A DNA stretch of 64,000 bases, from contig NC_035161.2 of the NCBI RefSeq assembly GCF_001659605.2, forward strand, positions 4,668,265-4,732,264. The letters run 5' to 3'. This document shows positions 21,341-33,883 of this stretch, piece after piece (the stretch's first letter is position 1; every line of letters begins with the position of its first letter). The translations under genes were made by a program, and so were the position numbers. Source of the stretch: Manihot esculenta. Lineage: Eukaryota; Streptophyta; Magnoliopsida; Malpighiales; Euphorbiaceae. The notes under the pieces were generated by a model. The model had not been told where the DNA came from, did not search any database, and saw nothing but the letters and a program-made list of their open reading frames with translations.

Positions 21341-24300
21341 ATGAGAGGAACTCGTCGATCAGCAAGATTGACTGGAGTACCACCTGAGGATGAGGGCATG
21401 AGCGCCCGTCCTCCAGCATTGCCTAGGGCAATGTCTAGCAGGTCCAACAGGGACAGAGTAGCAAGAGACCCTAGAAGGTCTCTGGATCTGGGTAGGAGCA
21501 GATCAGTCAGAGGGACAGTTCAGGGAGGAGCGTCAGAGGATATGGGGGATGATATGGACGTAGAACAGAGGAGGGATGGCAGTTTGGGAGTCAATATGTC
21601 AGAAGAAGGAATGGGAGAGTCCCAAGGAGGCACTCAGGCCTCGGGATTTGTACAGCCACCTCACTACCCACATTTCTCACAACATCCCGGGTATTCGATG
21701 GGAGGTACATCGGATTACCCTAGTTTCACCCCTTATCCCACACAGATGCCATACCCACCATACTATCCGCCGTACTCTCAGTACCCAATGTATCCACCTC
21801 CACCCTACTATCCAAATCCAGAAAACCCTACCTCAGAAAATATTGCACCACCTCCACCACCTGCAGAACCAGCAGCCCCAGTTGCTCAACCTCCTAGATC
21901 TAGCTCAGCCGGTGGGAGCAAGGTCAAGATGACAGACTATATGAAGCTGGGTGCTCCCCAGTTCGAAACCGGTGATGATCCGTTCGTGTACTTGGAGCGG
22001 GTCAAGGCAATTACAGATGAGGTTGGGGCTGATGACAGTAGAGCCATTCAAATGGCCGGGTTCACGCTCAAGTGCAAGAAGGCACGGGAGTGGTTCAAAA
22101 ATTATGTGAACCCGAGAGTGGACAGCATGACTTGGGAGGAGTTTGCTAATGAATTTGCAGGATGGGCTTTCCCTGATAGTTCAAGGGAATTGAAGATGAT
22201 AGAATTCGAGCAGTTGAGGCAAACTGATGACATGAGTGTGGACGAATATACTGATAGGTTCATGGAGTTGCTGCCATTTGCTGGGCAGGACCTTAGCACA
22301 GACCAGAAGAAGTCGAGGAGGTATATCATGAAGCTCCATCCCAGGTATTCCTCCTTGGTACAGTCAGCAGATAGAGAGAGTTTTCATGCCATAGTAGACA
22401 TGGCTAGGAGAATGGAGGCTAGTGCCATCGTTCAGGGGACAATTAAGCAGACAGTGGCACAAGCTTCTGGTTCTAAAACTCCGGGTGGGGGAAGGTTAGA
22501 TCCCTCTACCTTGAGTGCAGCAGCTTCAGGCAGTAAGAGATGGGTTAAGCCCAAGGGTAAGAAGAATAAGTTCTGGAACAAGGTCAAGTCTAGTCTGGGA
22601 TTTGGGAGTGGCTCAAGCTCTGGTGCGGATAATGCAGTTTGTGCGAGGTGTGGTAAGCCACACAGGGGAGCATGTCGGTTTGGGACGAATGCCTGTTTCA
22701 GATGTGGTCAGGAGGGGCATATGGCTCGAGATTGTCCAAGAGCAGTCCCAATGGCTCAGTCCCAGCAGACAGCTTCAGGCAGTGTAGCGCAGCCAGCAGC
22801 TCCAGCCATGACTCAGGCCAGTGGCAGAGGCAGAGGGAGAGGGGTAGCCTCTTCTTCAGCGGGTTTCAGAGGTGAAGGTCCGTCAGCTCCAGCACGGATC
22901 TTCACAATGACACAGCAGGAGGCAGACGCATCCAACACCGTGGTGGCAGGTAATCTCGTCATAGGTTGTTCGGATGTATATGCATTGATGGACCCTGGTG
23001 CATCTCATTCTTTTATTGCTCCGAGAGCCGTGGGGAGGTTAGGTCTGATGACTTCTGGGTTAGAGTGTCCTCTCTGGGTCAGTGGACCCAAGTGTGATCC
23101 ATCAGTGGCAGAGTCAGTCTGTCAGTATAGTCCAGTTTTTGTTGAGGGGAGATGCATGTCCGCCGACCTTGTGGTTCTAGATTTGACAGATTTTGACGTC
23201 ATTCTAGGGATGGACTGGTTATCTACCCATGGTGCTACCTTGGACTGCAGGGACAAGGTAGTCAGGTTCAGAGGTCAGGATGGATCAGAGGTTGTCTTCA
23301 GAGGAGACAGGAGGGGTACACCTAGAGGTATGATCTCAGCCCTTCAGGCTCGTAGGTTGCTCAGGAGGGGATGTCAGGGGTATTTGGCTCATGTGAGAGA
23401 GCTTAGTGGTCAGGTTAGAGATCCCGCCTCGGTGCCAGTGGTTAGAGAGTTCTTAGATGTGTTCCCAGACGAGCTGCCAGGTTTACCACCTGCTAGGGAG
23501 ATAGAGTTCGAGATAGAACTGATGCCTGGAACCCGACCGATCTCTATCCCTCCCTACATGATGGCACCAGCAGAATTGAAAGAGTTGAAGGAGCAGTTGC
23601 AGGAGCTGGTAGACAAGGGCTTCATCCGACCGAGTACCTCACCCTGGGGTGCTCCGGTTTTGTTTGTGAGAAAGAAGGATGGATCCCTTAGGCTTTGTAT
23701 CGACTACAGACAGTTGAACAAAGTCACTACTAAGAACAAGTACCCATTACCAAGGATCGACGATCTATTCGACCAGCTAGCAGGAGCGGGTTGTTTCTCC
23801 AAAATAGATCTGAGGTCCGGGTATCATCAGTTGAGGATCAGGGAAGAGGATGTGCCAAAGACGGCTTTCAGGACCAGATATGGGCATTTTGAGTTCCTTG
23901 TGATGCCGTTCGGGTTAACTAACGCCCCTGCAGCATTCATGGACCTCATGAACAGAGTGTTTAGCCAGTACCTGGATCACTTTGTTATTGTCTTCATAGA
24001 TGATATCTTAGTGTATTCCAGGAATGCAGAGGAGCATGCCCATCATCTGCGGTTGGTTTTGCAGACCTTGAGGGAACATGGCTTGTACGCCAAGTTCTCC
24101 AAGTGCGAGTTCTGGCTGAGGAGCATTTCGTTCTTGGGGCATGTAGTGTCAGAGAATGGAATAGAGGTAGACCCCAAGAAGACAGAAACTGTGGCTAACT
24201 GGCCTAGACCCACTTCAGTAACAGAGATCAGGAGTTTCTTGGGTTTGGCAGGTTACTACAGGAGGTTCGTTCAGGACTTCTCAAAGATAGCAGCTCCTCT

Positions 24301-26335
24301 GACCAGACTAACCAGGAAGAATCAGAAGTATCTGTGGACCGACCAGTGCGAGGAGAGTTTTGAAGAGCTTAAGAAGAGGTTGACTTCAGCACCAGTTTTA
24401 GCTCTGCCATCTAGTGGAGAGGACTTTACAGTCTTTTGTGATGCATCCCGTGTGGGACTGGGTTGTGTGCTTATGCAGAATGAGAGGGTGATCGCTTATG
24501 CTTCTAGGCAGCTAAAGAAGCATGAGTTGAATTACCCCACACATGACCTTGAGATGGCAGCAGTAATCTTTGCACTCAAGATGTGGAGGCACTACCTCTA
24601 TGGGGTAAAATGTGAGATCTTCACCGATCATAAAAGCCTGCAGTACATCCTGAGTCAAAGAGATTTGAATTTGAGACAGAGGAGATGGGTAGAGCTGCTA
24701 AGTGACTATGATTGCAAGATTCAGTATCATCCGGGTAAGGCGAATGTCGTGGCAGACGCCCTAAGCCGGAAGTCACTAGGCAGTCTATCCCACATCACGG
24801 CAGAGAGGAGACCAGTGGTGAAGGAGTTTTACAAGCTCATTGAGGAAGGTCTACAGTTGGAGTTGTCTGGTACAGGCGCCTTAGTTGCTCAGATGAAAGT
24901 GACACCTGTGTTTCTGGAGCAAGTGGCTCAGAAACAGCATGAGGACCCAGAGTTAGTGAAGGTTGCCAGGACTGTGCAGTCAGGCAAAGACAGCGAGTTC
25001 AGATTCGACAACAAGGGGATCCTCCGCTATGGGAGTCGATTGTGTGTACCAGATGACATAGGGCTAAAAGGAGACATTATGAGAGAGGCTCATAATGCAA
25101 GATACAACATTCACCCCGGAGCCACCAAGATGTATCAAGATCTGAAGAAAGTTTATTGGTGGCCAGCTATGAAGAGAGAGGTGGCACAGTTTGTGTCAGC
25201 CTGCGAAGTTTGTCAGAGGGTGAAGCTGGAACATCAGAAGCCGGCTGGAATGCTTAACCCGCTACCTATTCCAGAGTGGAAATGGGAGAATATAGCTATG
25301 GACTTCGTAGTGGGGTTACCGGCGACGTCCAACAGATTGGACTCCATATGGGTGATTGTGGACAGACTCACCAAATCTGCTCACTTCATCCCTGTCAGGA
25401 GTGGCTATTCTGTGGACAAGTTGGCGCAGGTATACGTTGATGAGATAGTCAGACTGCATGGGGTTCCTGTTTCTATTGTGTCAGATAGAGGACCCCAGTT
25501 CACCTCCAGGTTTTGGTGGAGTCTGCAGGATGCTATGGGTACTAGGTTGGATTTCAGCACTGCCTTCCATCCACAGACGGACGGACAGTCAGAAAGGACC
25601 ATCCAGACCGTAGAAGATATGCTGAGAATGTGTGTGCTGGACTTTGGCGGTTCTTGGAGGCAGCATCTACCTTTGGTGGAGTTTGCCTACAATAACAGCC
25701 ATCATGCTAGCATTGGGATGGCTCCATATGAAGCTTTATATGGAAGGAAGTGCAGGTCACCTGTTTGTTGGGAAGAAGTTGGAGAAAAGGCCTTGGCAGG
25801 GCCTGAACTAGTAGAGATCACCAGCAGGATGGTACCCTTAATCAGAGAAAGAATCAAGACTGCTGCAAGCAGACAGAAGAGCTATGCAGACGTCCGCAGA
25901 AGACTAGTAGAGTTTCAGGAGGGGGATCTGGTATTGCTTAAGGTGTCTCCAATGAAAGGAGTGGTTCGGTTCGGGAAGAAGGGTAAGCTGGCTCCGCGGT
26001 ACATCGGACCCTTTGAAGTCTTGCAAAAGGTTGGGAATGTATCGTACAAGCTGGATTTACCTGCTTCTATGGCAAGAATCCATCCGGTTTTCCATGTTTC
26101 TATGTTGAGAAAATTCGTGTCAGATCCGGGCAAGGTTCTTAGTGAGCCTGATGTGGAGATCCAAGAGGATCTCACCTATGTTGAGCAGCCAGTACGGATC
26201 CTAGACACCCAGATCAGGAAGCTGAGAAACAAGGAAATCCCGATGGTGAAAGTCCTGTGGAACCACCAAAATATGGAAGAATGCACCTGGGAGACACGGG
26301 AGTCTATGCTCCGGCAATATCCTCATCTCTTTTAA
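21341..26335 (+). CDS. gag-pol: Intact gag-pol polyprotein of chromovirus E (1,664 aa)
   Basis: A single open frame encoding capsid and all replication enzymes of a Ty3/gypsy element. I chose ATG 21341 ([12 protein letters not shown]) because sister copies share it; the frame stays open 24 nt upstream only with a GTG. Domains in order: Pro/Tyr-rich gag segment (~105-173); gag core (~212-330); two zinc knuckles (434-445, atypical; 452-465, [14 protein letters not shown]); protease with DPGAS at 551; RT from ~700 with FIDD at 885-888; RNase H with an Asp at 1034; integrase with an HHCC-type zinc region (~1246-1290) and D1321, D1382, E1418 (DD35E spacing); chromodomain-like tail (~1613-1660, [12 protein letters not shown]) ending in PHLF. 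Gag and pol are fused without a frameshift, as is usual for this lineage. Capsid would act in the cytoplasm and integrase in the nucleus. Confidence 0.96.
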   Translation: MRGTRRSARLTGVPPEDEGMSARPPALPRAMSSRSNRDRVARDPRRSLDLGRSRSVRGTVQGGASEDMGDDMDVEQRRDGSLGVNMSEEGMGESQGGTQASGFVQPPHYPHFSQHPGYSMGGTSDYPSFTPYPTQMPYPPYYPPYSQYPMYPPPPYYPNPENPTSENIAPPPPPAEPAAPVAQPPRSSSAGGSKVKMTDYMKLGAPQFETGDDPFVYLERVKAITDEVGADDSRAIQMAGFTLKCKKAREWFKNYVNPRVDSMTWEEFANEFAGWAFPDSSRELKMIEFEQLRQTDDMSVDEYTDRFMELLPFAGQDLSTDQKKSRRYIMKLHPRYSSLVQSADRESFHAIVDMARRMEASAIVQGTIKQTVAQASGSKTPGGGRLDPSTLSAAASGSKRWVKPKGKKNKFWNKVKSSLGFGSGSSSGADNAVCARCGKPHRGACRFGTNACFRCGQEGHMARDCPRAVPMAQSQQTASGSVAQPAAPAMTQASGRGRGRGVASSSAGFRGEGPSAPARIFTMTQQEADASNTVVAGNLVIGCSDVYALMDPGASHSFIAPRAVGRLGLMTSGLECPLWVSGPKCDPSVAESVCQYSPVFVEGRCMSADLVVLDLTDFDVILGMDWLSTHGATLDCRDKVVRFRGQDGSEVVFRGDRRGTPRGMISALQARRLLRRGCQGYLAHVRELSGQVRDPASVPVVREFLDVFPDELPGLPPAREIEFEIELMPGTRPISIPPYMMAPAELKELKEQLQELVDKGFIRPSTSPWGAPVLFVRKKDGSLRLCIDYRQLNKVTTKNKYPLPRIDDLFDQLAGAGCFSKIDLRSGYHQLRIREEDVPKTAFRTRYGHFEFLVMPFGLTNAPAAFMDLMNRVFSQYLDHFVIVFIDDILVYSRNAEEHAHHLRLVLQTLREHGLYAKFSKCEFWLRSISFLGHVVSENGIEVDPKKTETVANWPRPTSVTEIRSFLGLAGYYRRFVQDFSKIAAPLTRLTRKNQKYLWTDQCEESFEELKKRLTSAPVLALPSSGEDFTVFCDASRVGLGCVLMQNERVIAYASRQLKKHELNYPTHDLEMAAVIFALKMWRHYLYGVKCEIFTDHKSLQYILSQRDLNLRQRRWVELLSDYDCKIQYHPGKANVVADALSRKSLGSLSHITAERRPVVKEFYKLIEEGLQLELSGTGALVAQMKVTPVFLEQVAQKQHEDPELVKVARTVQSGKDSEFRFDNKGILRYGSRLCVPDDIGLKGDIMREAHNARYNIHPGATKMYQDLKKVYWWPAMKREVAQFVSACEVCQRVKLEHQKPAGMLNPLPIPEWKWENIAMDFVVGLPATSNRLDSIWVIVDRLTKSAHFIPVRSGYSVDKLAQVYVDEIVRLHGVPVSIVSDRGPQFTSRFWWSLQDAMGTRLDFSTAFHPQTDGQSERTIQTVEDMLRMCVLDFGGSWRQHLPLVEFAYNNSHHASIGMAPYEALYGRKCRSPVCWEEVGEKALAGPELVEITSRMVPLIRERIKTAASRQKSYADVRRRLVEFQEGDLVLLKVSPMKGVVRFGKKGKLAPRYIGPFEVLQKVGNVSYKLDLPASMARIHPVFHVSMLRKFVSDPGKVLSEPDVEIQEDLTYVEQPVRILDTQIRKLRNKEIPMVKVLWNHQNMEECTWETRESMLRQYPHLF

Positions 26336-26395
26336 GGTTAGTCTCTATGTGTTTTATGTGTATGATATGTTGTTTGCTATGCATGTGCTAGTGAG

Positions 26396-26432
26396 GAACA
26401 TTCGGGGACGAATGTTCTTAAGGGGGGGAGAA
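26396..26432 (+). other. Stem-loop and polypurine tract of element E
   Basis: Perfect 9-bp arms GAACATTCG and CGAATGTTC around GGGA, then TTA and the polypurine tract AGGGGGGGAGAA ending at the 3' LTR. About 60 nt after the gag-pol stop. Confidence 0.9.
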
Positions 26433-28617
26433 TGTAATACCCGGCTAGACTCCGGTATCGGAATTCCTACCGTCCGGTGGAATCTCGGATGTCGGAGACC
26501 TCTAGAAGGGTAGAACCATGTTTTTGTAAAATGTTTTCATGTTTTTAGTGGTTTTAAGTATGAAATTAAATGAGTTTTTGCATGAAAATAGCATTGGAAG
26601 AAAACCCAGGTTCGGCCGCCGAAAGTCAAGTTCGGCCGCCGAACATGCATGCGTTTTGGAGGCACGTTAGGCCCCCGAAAGCATGAGTTAGGGAAGTTCA
26701 GGTTCGGCCGCCGAAAGTCAAGTTCGGCCGCCGAACATTGCATGGATGCGGAGGCACATTCGGCCCCCGAACGTGGTCTGGCCAGCCACCTATAAAAGGA
26801 TCCCTTAGCCGAAAATGGGCGAGCTTTTTCTCCCCATTTCGGCCAAGGTGAGCATTTCGCCATCCTTCCCCTATCTTGAGTTTTTCCTTCCTTTTTCCAT
26901 GATCTTTACAAGTTTATAACTTTGGTTTTGAAGATCTTTGAGCTTAGAACGAGTTTTGGAGCTTGGAGACCAAAAGTTGGAACTTCTCCCATCTCCAAGT
27001 TTAGATCTCCTCAACCCACGGCCTTCAAGAGGTAAGAGCCGATCCTAAGCTCAATGTATGATTTAAACTAGTTTTATGAAGTTTTAAGGGGTAGAATGCA
27101 TGTTAGGGTATATGTTGAACCTATGGGTTTTTTATGACTTTTTGAACAATGTAGCTTGATTGTGTGTGAATGAAGTGTTGTAGATGGGGTATATGCATGT
27201 TTGAGGCCCCTAGGAACTTGTATGCATGCTTTGGTTGAAAAATATGCATGTTTGGAAGGTTTGGAGACGAAATGTGCAAAGGGAGCCAAGTTTCTGCCCT
27301 TTGGCAGAAACCAGGTTCGGCAGCCGAAGGTACTTTCGGCCGCCGAACATGGCTGGGGAGGCAGGCCTTTCGGCTGCCGAAGTTGCCCCCGAAAAGAGAC
27401 TTTCGTCTCTGTCTGGCACTTTCGGCCGCCGAAGGTGCCGCCGAACCTACCTGAGTTTCGTCTCTGTCCAGGACTTTCGGCCGCCGAAGGTGCCGCCGAA
27501 AGTGCCCTGTTCAGCCATTTCATGCATATTTTCTGTGATGTTTTCATGATGTTTTAGGGGGTTTTTGGGGGATATATTAGAGTCATGTTTATATATGTTT
27601 GGTCCCTCATTGGAGTCCACCTGTGTAGGTTCGGACCCGAGGAACCAAGGACCCCAGCAGTGAGCCAGCTGCTACAGAGTTGTCAGAGTCAGCCAGAGGT
27701 GAGTGGAACTAAACTTAACCTTTTAAATTAAGAAATGAAATGCTTTTATCATGCTTCATGCATCATGATCATATTATAGGTTGTTTGCATTAGAATTCAC
27801 GAATATGCCGCATTGCATTGTTGTGATAAATGTTAGTGGATGGACATTAGGATGATTCATTAGCCTTCTGAATACGAAGTCCTGTGGTGCCCATAATAGG
27901 GCCGGGCAATAACTCCGAGTACGAAGTCCTGTGGTGCCCATAATAGGGCCGGGCAATACGAAGTCCTGTGGTGCCCATAATAGGGCCGGGCATGGAGTTG
28001 AGGGATTTTTGAATCAGTCCATCCGTGGTGTGATTTGTTTGCGCAGTGACGCATTTCATGATAGCATGTTTTAAATATTCTTTTTTTTTATAGTTCTACT
28101 CACTGGGCATCTAGCTCACCCCTCTCCCCTAACCCCCAGGTTTGCAGGTACGGGATAGATAGAGAAGGCAAGAAGAGAAAAAGAAAGTCTTATGCATGTA
28201 ATAGTTAGATCGTGGACATGACAATTGTATTATGATGAAATGTAAAAATATTCAGTATGTTATGTAATGAGGTTATTGAGGATAGAGTTGTGCTTGACCA
28301 TAGTATATTGTTAATCCCTTTTGTATGTACATGATCTTATGTTTATGTAAACTAACTCAACACAGGTTGTTTTGCCTTTAAGGCTTGATGAGATCCCACA
28401 GAGGGACTATGTTATGTATATGATCAGAATATGCACAGGTTGAGTTAGTTGGTGACAGTATGTGGGAAGAAAAGTTTTTAACTTTTATGCATGTTGTTGA
28501 TCATGTATGGGATTATACGGATTCACAGGTTTTATGTCAGGCTTGCTACGGGTCCCGGCGGCCTTAAGTCGACCCGGATCCTAGCGCCGGTAGCGGTCCG
28601 AATTTCGGGTCGTTACA
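26433..28617 (+). repeat. Element E 3' LTR (2,185 bp)
   Basis: Near-identical to the 5' LTR. Differences by eye: one base near 26,599, one near 26,677 and a T-run of nine instead of eight near 28,081-28,089. Confidence 0.95.
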
Positions 28618-28622
28618 TGTTT
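28618..28622. repeat. TSD TGTTT, right copy (element E)
   Basis: Second copy of the target duplication of E. Confidence 0.92.
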
Positions 28623-30830
28623 AATCCCATACATGATCAACAATCATACATAAAAATTTAAAACTTTTCTTTCATACATCCTATCATACACCAAACTCAA
28701 CCTGTGCATGCACTGAACATAGCCATAAACATTGGCCCCTCAGAGGGACCTCATCAATGCCCCAATGGGCAATACAACATATGTTGAGTTGGTTTACATA
28801 AACATCATAAAAAAAGGTTTAGGATCATGCATTAAAAGGGATACCTTACACATAGGTCAAGCACAACCTCTAATCCTCAATATCATTACATTACATAACT
28901 ATTCATAACTTTACATTTTCATCATGTCCACAACTTCTAACCATTACATAAAAACAGAATCAATACTCTTGCTGACCTCCTGGTCTACCTTGTACCTGCA
29001 AACCTGGGGAATGTGGGAGAGGGGTGAGCTACTAGAGCCCAGTGAGCAGAATCATAAGGCATTTAAAACACATGCTATCATGGAATGCATCACATCACAA
29101 CTAATCATATCAAGGATGAACTTGTCACCATATAGCCCTCTACATAATCCAAACATGCCAGGGGCGTAGTGCAGGCCACATCTGGTCTTTCTCTTATACA
29201 TAACATAACATACATAATCCATAATGTCGGGGGCGTAGTGCAGGCCACTTCCGGTCTTTCTCTTACATAGTGCCAGGGGCGTAGTGCAGGCACGCCTGGA
29301 CTTCCATATCATATCATCATGTCATAACATATGAGGGCTAGTGGATCATTCAACGTTCATCCACATCAACAACATATTATGCAATGCAACATATTCGTGA
29401 ATTCTAATGCAAGCACCCTAATATATCTCATGGAATTCATGATGCGTGAATCATGCTAAAACTTTCATTAAATTTCTTAATTTAAAACATTAAGTTTAGT
29501 TCCACTCACCTCTGGCCGAAGCTCTACTGACTCAGAAGCAGCTGACTCACTGCTGAGGTCCTCGGTTCCTCGGGTCCGAACCTACACAGGTGGACTCAAA
29601 TGAGGGACCAACATACTATAACATGACTCTGAAAACATCCCCCAAAAACCCCCTAAAACATCTCAAAACATCCATGCAAGAACATGCAAAGGAAGGCTGG
29701 ACAGGGCACTTTCGGCGGCAGGTTCGGCGGCCGAAAGTCCCTCCAGAGCCGAAAGTCAGGCAGGTTCGGCGGCACCTTCGGCGGCCGAAACTCCCAGACA
29801 GAGGCGAAACTCATGCATGTCCGGCGGCACTTTCGGCGGCCGAAACTCCCAGACAGAGACGAAAGTCTCCTTTCGGGGGTAAGCTTCGGCAGCCGAAGGC
29901 TACCTCCACAAGAGGGTTCGGCGGCCGAAAGTCCCTTCGGCTGCCGAACCTGGTTTCTCCCAAAGGGCAGAAACTAGATTCAAACATGCACAAATGCCTC
30001 CAAACTCAAACCATCATGCATTTAGCTCAACCAAAACATGCATACAAGCTCCTAGGGGTCTCAAACTACCTTAAACCCCAACTACAACACATCAAACACA
30101 CATTACAAGCCACATTGCTCAAAAACTCATCAAAAACCCATAAACTCAACATAAGCTTACTCATGCATTTTCTACCCCATGAACTTGCATAAAACTTGTT
30201 TAAAACATAGTGTAAGCTAGAGATCGACTCTTACCTCTTGAAGATCGAGAGTAGAGGCGACCAAACTTGGAGTTGGGAGAGATTTGAGTTCTTGAACCTC
30301 AAAGCTCCAAAACTTTGCTCAAAAGCTCAAATCTTCAAAACAAAGCTAAAACAAATGAAAAACTTGAAAGATCTAGAGGAAAAACATCAAAGATCGGTGA
30401 GGGACGGCGGAGAGCTCACCTTGGCCGAAAATGGGAAAAAGCTCGCCCGTTTTCGGCTAAGGGACCCTTTTATAGTGGCTGTCCAGGCCACGTTCGGGGG
30501 CCGAATGTGCCTCCGCATGCATGCCATGTTCGGCGGCCGAACTTGAGGTTCGGCGGCCGAACCTGGACTTCCCTCACTTATGCCTTCGGGGGCCTAAGGC
30601 ACGCCCGAAAGGCATGCACGTTCGGCGGCCGAACTTTGAGTTTCGGCGGCCGAACCTGAGTTTCCCTCCAAAGTTGTTTTAATTCAAAACTCATTTCCTC
30701 TTTACTTAAAATCATCAAAAACATTAAAACATTTCATGAAAACATGGTTTTACCCTTCTAGAGGTTTCCGACATCCGAGATTCCACCGGACGGTAGGAAT
30801 TCCGATACCGGAGTCTAGCCGGGTATTACA
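28618..30830 (-). repeat. Element C 3' LTR, main part
   Basis: Minus-strand LTR from TGTAATACCCGGCTAGAC at 30830 down to the E insertion. TATA box on the minus strand (plus-strand TTTTATA at 30468-30474). Hairpin array at about 29152-29305. It lies back to back with the E 3' LTR, forming a large inverted repeat. Confidence 0.92.
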
Positions 30831-30866
30831 TTCTCCCCCCTTAAGAACATTCGTCCCCGAATGTTC
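30831..30866 (-). other. Stem-loop and polypurine tract of element C
   Basis: On the minus strand: arms GAACATTCG and CGAATGTTC (plus-strand 30845-30866), then a G-run polypurine tract at 30842-30831 next to the LTR. Confidence 0.9.
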
Positions 30867-30937
30867 CTCAACTAACACATAGCATGGCATACACATATCA
30901 AACATGCAAAGCACATAAAACTCACAGGGAACTAACC

Positions 30938-33883
30938 TCAGAAAAGATAAGGGTATTGCTGGAGCATGGACTCCCGTGTCTCCCAGGTGCACTCTTCCAT
31001 ATTGTGGTGGTTCCATAGGACTTTCACCATCGGGATTTCCTTGTTTCTCAACTTTCTGATCTGGGTGTCTATGATCCGCACTGGCTGCTCAACATAGGTG
31101 AGATCCTCTTGGATCTCCACATCAGGCTCACTAAGAACCTTGCCCGGATCTGACACAAATTTCCTCAACATTGAAACATGGAAAACCGGATGGATTCTTG
31201 CCATTAAAGCAGGCAAATCTAGCTTGTACGACACATTCCCAATCTTCTGCAAGATTTCAAAGGGTCCGATGCATCGTGGGGCTAGTTTACCTTTCTTTCC
31301 AAAGCGAACCACTCCTTTCATTGGAGACACCTTGAGCAATACCAGATCCCCCTCCTGAAACTCTACTTGCCGTCTGCAGATGTCTGCATAACTCTTCTGT
31401 CTGCTTGCAGCAGTCTTGATTCTCTCTCTGATTATGGGTACCACCCTGCTGGTGATCTCTACTAGCTCAGGCCCTGCCAAGGCCTTTTCTCCAACTTCCT
31501 CCCAGCAAACAGGTGACCTACACTTCCTCCCATATAAAGCTTCATATGGGGGCCATCCCAATGCTAGCATGATGGCTGTTATTGTAGGCAAACTCCACCA
31601 AAGGTAGATGCTGCCTCCAAGAACCGCCAAAGTCCAGCACACACATTCTAAGCATATCCTCGATAGTCTGGATGGTCCTTTTGGACTGTCCGTCCGTCTG
31701 GGGGTAGAAGGCAGTACTGAAATCCAATCTAGTACCCATGGCATTCTGCAGACTCCGCCAAAACCTGGAGGTAAACTGGGGCCCTCTATCTGACACTATT
31801 GAAACAGGAACCCCATGCAGCCTGACGATCTCATCCACATATACCTGCGCCAACTTGTCCACAGAGTAGCCACTCCTGACAGGGATGAAGTGAGCAGATT
31901 TGGTGAGTCTATCCACAATCACCCATATGGAGTCCAACCTGTTGGACACTGCCGGTAACCCCACTACGAAGTCCATAGCTATATTCTCCCATTTCCACTC
32001 TGGAATAGGTAGCGGGTTAAGCATTCCAGCCGGCTTCTGATGTTCCAGCTTCACCCTCTGACACACTTCGCAGGCTGACACAAACTGTGCCACTTCTTTC
32101 TTCATCGTTGGCCACCAATAAACTTTCTTCAAGTCTTGATACATCTTGGTGGCTCCGGGGTGAACGCTGTATCTTGCATTATGAGCCTCCCTCATAATGT
32201 CTCCTTTTAGCCCTATGTCATCTGGTATACACAATCGACTCCCATAGCGGAGGATCCCCTTATTGTCAAATCTGAACTCACTGTCCTTGCCTGACTGAAC
32301 AGTCCTGGCAATCTTCACTAACTCTGGGTCCTCATGCTGTTTCTGAGCCACTTGCTCCAGAAACACAGGTGTCACTCTCATCTGGGCCACTAAAGCACCG
32401 GTACCAGACAACTCCAACTGTAGACCTTCATCAATGAGCTTGTAAAACTCCTTCACCACTGGTCTCCTCTCTGCCGTGATGTGGGATAGACTGCCTAGTG
32501 ACTTCCGGCTTAGGGCGTCTGCCATGACATTCGCCTTACCCGGATGGTACTGAATCTTGCAATCATAGTCACTCAGCAGCTCTACCCATCTCCTCTGTCT
32601 CAAGTTCAAATCTCTTTGACTCAGGATGTACTGCAGACTTTTATGATCTGTGAAGATCTCACATTTTTCCCCATAGAGGTAGTGCCTCCACATCTTGAGT
32701 GCAAAGATTACTGCTGCCATCTCAACGTCATGTGTGGGGTAATTCAACTCATGCTTCTTCAGCTGCCTAGAAGCATAAGCAATCACCCTCTCATTCTGCA
32801 TCAGTACACAACCCAGTCCCACACGGGACGCATCACAAAAGACCGTAAAGTCCTCATCACTAGATGGCAGAGCTAAAACTGGTGCTGAAGTCAACCTCTT
32901 CTTAAGCTCTTCAAAACTCTCTTCGCACTGGTTGGTCCACAGAAACTTCTGATTCTTCCTGGTTAGTCTGGTCAGAGGAGCTGCAACTTTTGAGAAGTCC
33001 TGGACGAACCTCCTGTAGTAACCTGCCAAACCCAAGAAACTCCTGATCTCGGTCACTGAAGTGGGTCTAGGCCAGTTAGCCACAGTTTCTGTCTTCTTGG
33101 GGTCCACCTCTATCCCATTCTCTGACACTACATGCCCCAAGAACGAAATGCTCCTCAGCTAGAACTCACACTTAGAGAACTTGGCATACAAGCCATGTTC
33201 CCTCAAGGTCTGCAGAACCAACCTCAGATGATGGGCATGCTCCTCTGCATTCCTGGAATACACTAAGATATCATCTATGAAGACAATAACAAAGTGATCT
33301 AGGTATTGGCTAAACACTCTGTTCATGAGGTCCATGAATGCTGCAGGGGCATTAGTTAACCCGAACGGCATTACAAGGAACTCAAAATGCCCATATCTGG
33401 TCCTGAAAGCCGTCTTTGGCACATCCTCATCTCTGATCCTCAGCTGATGGTACCCCGATCTCAGATCTATTTTGGAGAAACAACCTGCTTCGGCTAGCTG
33501 GTCAAATAGATCATCGATCCTAGGTAACGGGTACTTATTCTTGGTAGTGACTTTGTTCAACTGCCTGTAGTCGATACAAAGCCTAAGGGATCCATCCTTC
33601 TTTCTCACGAACAAAACTGGTGCACCCCAAGGTGAGGTGCTCGGTCGGATGAAGCCCTTTTCTACCAGCTCTTGCAACTGTTCTTTCAATTCCTTCAACT
33701 CAGCTGGAGCCATCCTGTAGGGAGGGATAGAGATCGGTCGGGTTCCAGGCATCAATTCTATCTCGAACTCTATCTCCCTAGCAGGTGGTAAACTTGGCAA
33801 CTCGTCTGGGAAGACGTCTAGAAACTCTCTAACCACTGGCACCGAGGCGGGTTCTCTAACCTGACTGCTAAGCTCTCTCACAT
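30938..33883 (-). pseudogene. pol: Element C pol, RT to chromodomain (broken)
   Basis: Continues the C polyprotein after insertion D. RT starts near 33830 ([12 protein letters not shown]) and FIDD is readable near 33280. A TAG at 33161-33159 replaces the Trp of EFWLRS, just past the RT core. RNase H and most of integrase are open from 33140 down. An extra base near 31548-31552 (five C instead of CTCC on the coding strand) shifts the frame within integrase, after the catalytic Glu. The chromodomain-like tail is intact in the new frame and ends QQYPYLF at 30938. So C has a stop and a frameshift here, as well as the D insertion. Confidence 0.92.
33879..33883. repeat. TSD CACAT, left copy (element D)
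   Basis: CACAT before the D 5' LTR; the identical copy follows it at 43395-43399. Joining restores the C protease-RT linker. Confidence 0.92.

Larger units (their letters stand above)
18884..28617 (+). mobile_element. Element E: complete, intact Tekay-type chromovirus (9,734 bp)
   Basis: Two LTRs of 2,184 and 2,185 bp differ, by eye, at two substitutions and one T-run length. Between them lie the PBS, one uninterrupted gag-pol frame, a stem-loop and a polypurine tract. Perfect TGTTT duplications flank it. It has everything expected of an autonomous element and is the youngest layer of the nest. Confidence 0.95.
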
